Shown here one piece after another: positions 63,536 through 64,000 of a stretch of DNA of 64,000 nt. Under the pieces are notes generated by a model. It saw only the letters and a list, made by a program, of their open reading frames with translations. It was not told where the DNA came from and did not search any database. Every line of letters begins with the position of its first letter. The stretch's first letter is position 1. Source of the stretch: CAIYTF01 sp963664845 (GTDB taxonomy: Bacteria > Bacteroidota > Ignavibacteria > Ignavibacteriales > Ignavibacteriaceae); contig OY761615.1 in the NCBI GenBank assembly GCA_963664845.1, positions 2,976,001 to 3,040,000 of the forward strand, in the 5' to 3' direction. A program made the translations under genes and the position numbers.

Positions 63536-64000
63536 CTAATCGTTCCCGCTTCTTCGCTCAAGCAAATAGTATTTGCCGTTAATAAGCCTGATAATGTTTA
63601 TTGTGAAGTTGATCCGGCTGCTGTCGAATGAATAATTGTTGTGCAATCCTGTGAAAAACGCTGTCTTGAGTGTTTCTGATAAATTTTGTGATGTGCTCGT
63701 TTTCTTCAGCGATTCGATGGTAAGCTGTGCTGCTCCATACCCGTAGCAAACGTTTTTGTTTATTTCGTATCCCGTTGACTTGAAAAACACATTATTTAAG
63801 CCAATGAATGCTGTGTCTGCAAAATCAATATAGTAATCGGATACAATAGTGAGCATCGAGCTGAGATCCGAAGAAACTTCGAGTCCGGGTGCGCTTACCC
63901 ATTCCTGATTTCCGTAGATTGGTATGGTAACCCCCATACGGGTCAGAGCCGAAAAAATTGGTGTAACAAGTCGCTTGTCCGCAATGGGTGCAAACAAACC
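63536..64000 (-). CDS. periplasmic ligand-binding protein fragment (Peripla_BP_6-like)
   Basis: The C-terminal 154 residues of a protein cut by the right edge. The segment FAPIADKRLVTPIFSALTRM followed by IPIYGNQEW and later NVCYGYGAAQLTIESLKKTS resembles the second lobe of branched-chain amino-acid-type or receptor-family ligand-binding proteins. No initiation site lies in the window. No membrane segment is visible in this part. Confidence 0.55.
   Translation of the reverse strand, partial: GLFAPIADKRLVTPIFSALTRMGVTIPIYGNQEWVSAPGLEVSSDLSSMLTIVSDYYIDFADTAFIGLNNVFFKSTGYEINKNVCYGYGAAQLTIESLKKTSTSQNLSETLKTAFFTGLHNNYSFDSSRINFTINIIRLINGKYYLLERRSGND

Overview
The window looks like a chromosomal segment from a member of the Fibrobacteres-Chlorobi-Bacteroidetes group, most likely an Ignavibacteria-like lineage. 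Two secreted proteins (45509-46990 and 47114-50365) end in type IX secretion sorting domains of the YPNPFNP(S/T)T form, and the one usable promoter matches the Bacteroidetes TTG / TAnnTTTG pattern. Housekeeping genes (ybaB-recR, dnaG, rpoN, ackA, nadE, dsbD) are intact and of normal length. I found no tRNA, rRNA or CRISPR array.

Layout. 1-375: end of a SAICAR-synthetase-like gene, apparently frameshifted. 1047-4663: ybaB-recR, a methyltransferase, two small lipoproteins (one seemingly using an ATT start) and ftsX. 4735-7515: an SLBB export protein and a Wzc-type tyrosine kinase. 8557-17272, minus strand: a PH-like membrane protein, a potassium-channel-like protein with a secreted right-handed repeat domain, an AlbA_2 protein, dnaG, an ICMT-like methyltransferase, rpoN and a DUF3109 protein. 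17385-26856: a dehydrogenase, a 1836-residue lamin-tail repeat protein, 3-hydroxyacyl-CoA dehydrogenase and acetate kinase. 26900-31900: an array of 5'-truncated Rhs/YD modules with different toxin-like tips and small companion genes. 34107-41976: surface glycan genes (GtrB-like transferase, YfhO-like protein, flippase, three methyltransferases). 42044-46990: hemerythrin, a LytS/LytTR pair and a T9SS-secreted protein. 51269-57500: TetR-TolC-MFP-RND efflux operon with two matching operator palindromes. 57738-62830, minus strand: nadE, dsbD, macro domain and class-V aminotransferase. 63536-64000: a truncated periplasmic binding protein.

The long intergenic gaps carry a family of non-coding elements with the terminal inverted repeat CAATGGTGTCAACTTAA. 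At least two copies are bounded by 9-bp direct repeats. The same termini enclose four unrelated palindromic cores, and some copies sit inside another repeat. No transposase is present, so these would be mobilised in trans. This modular family and the Rhs cassette array are the two most unusual things in the window.

All calls rest on reading the sequence by eye. Family names come from motif recognition and have not been checked by any search.
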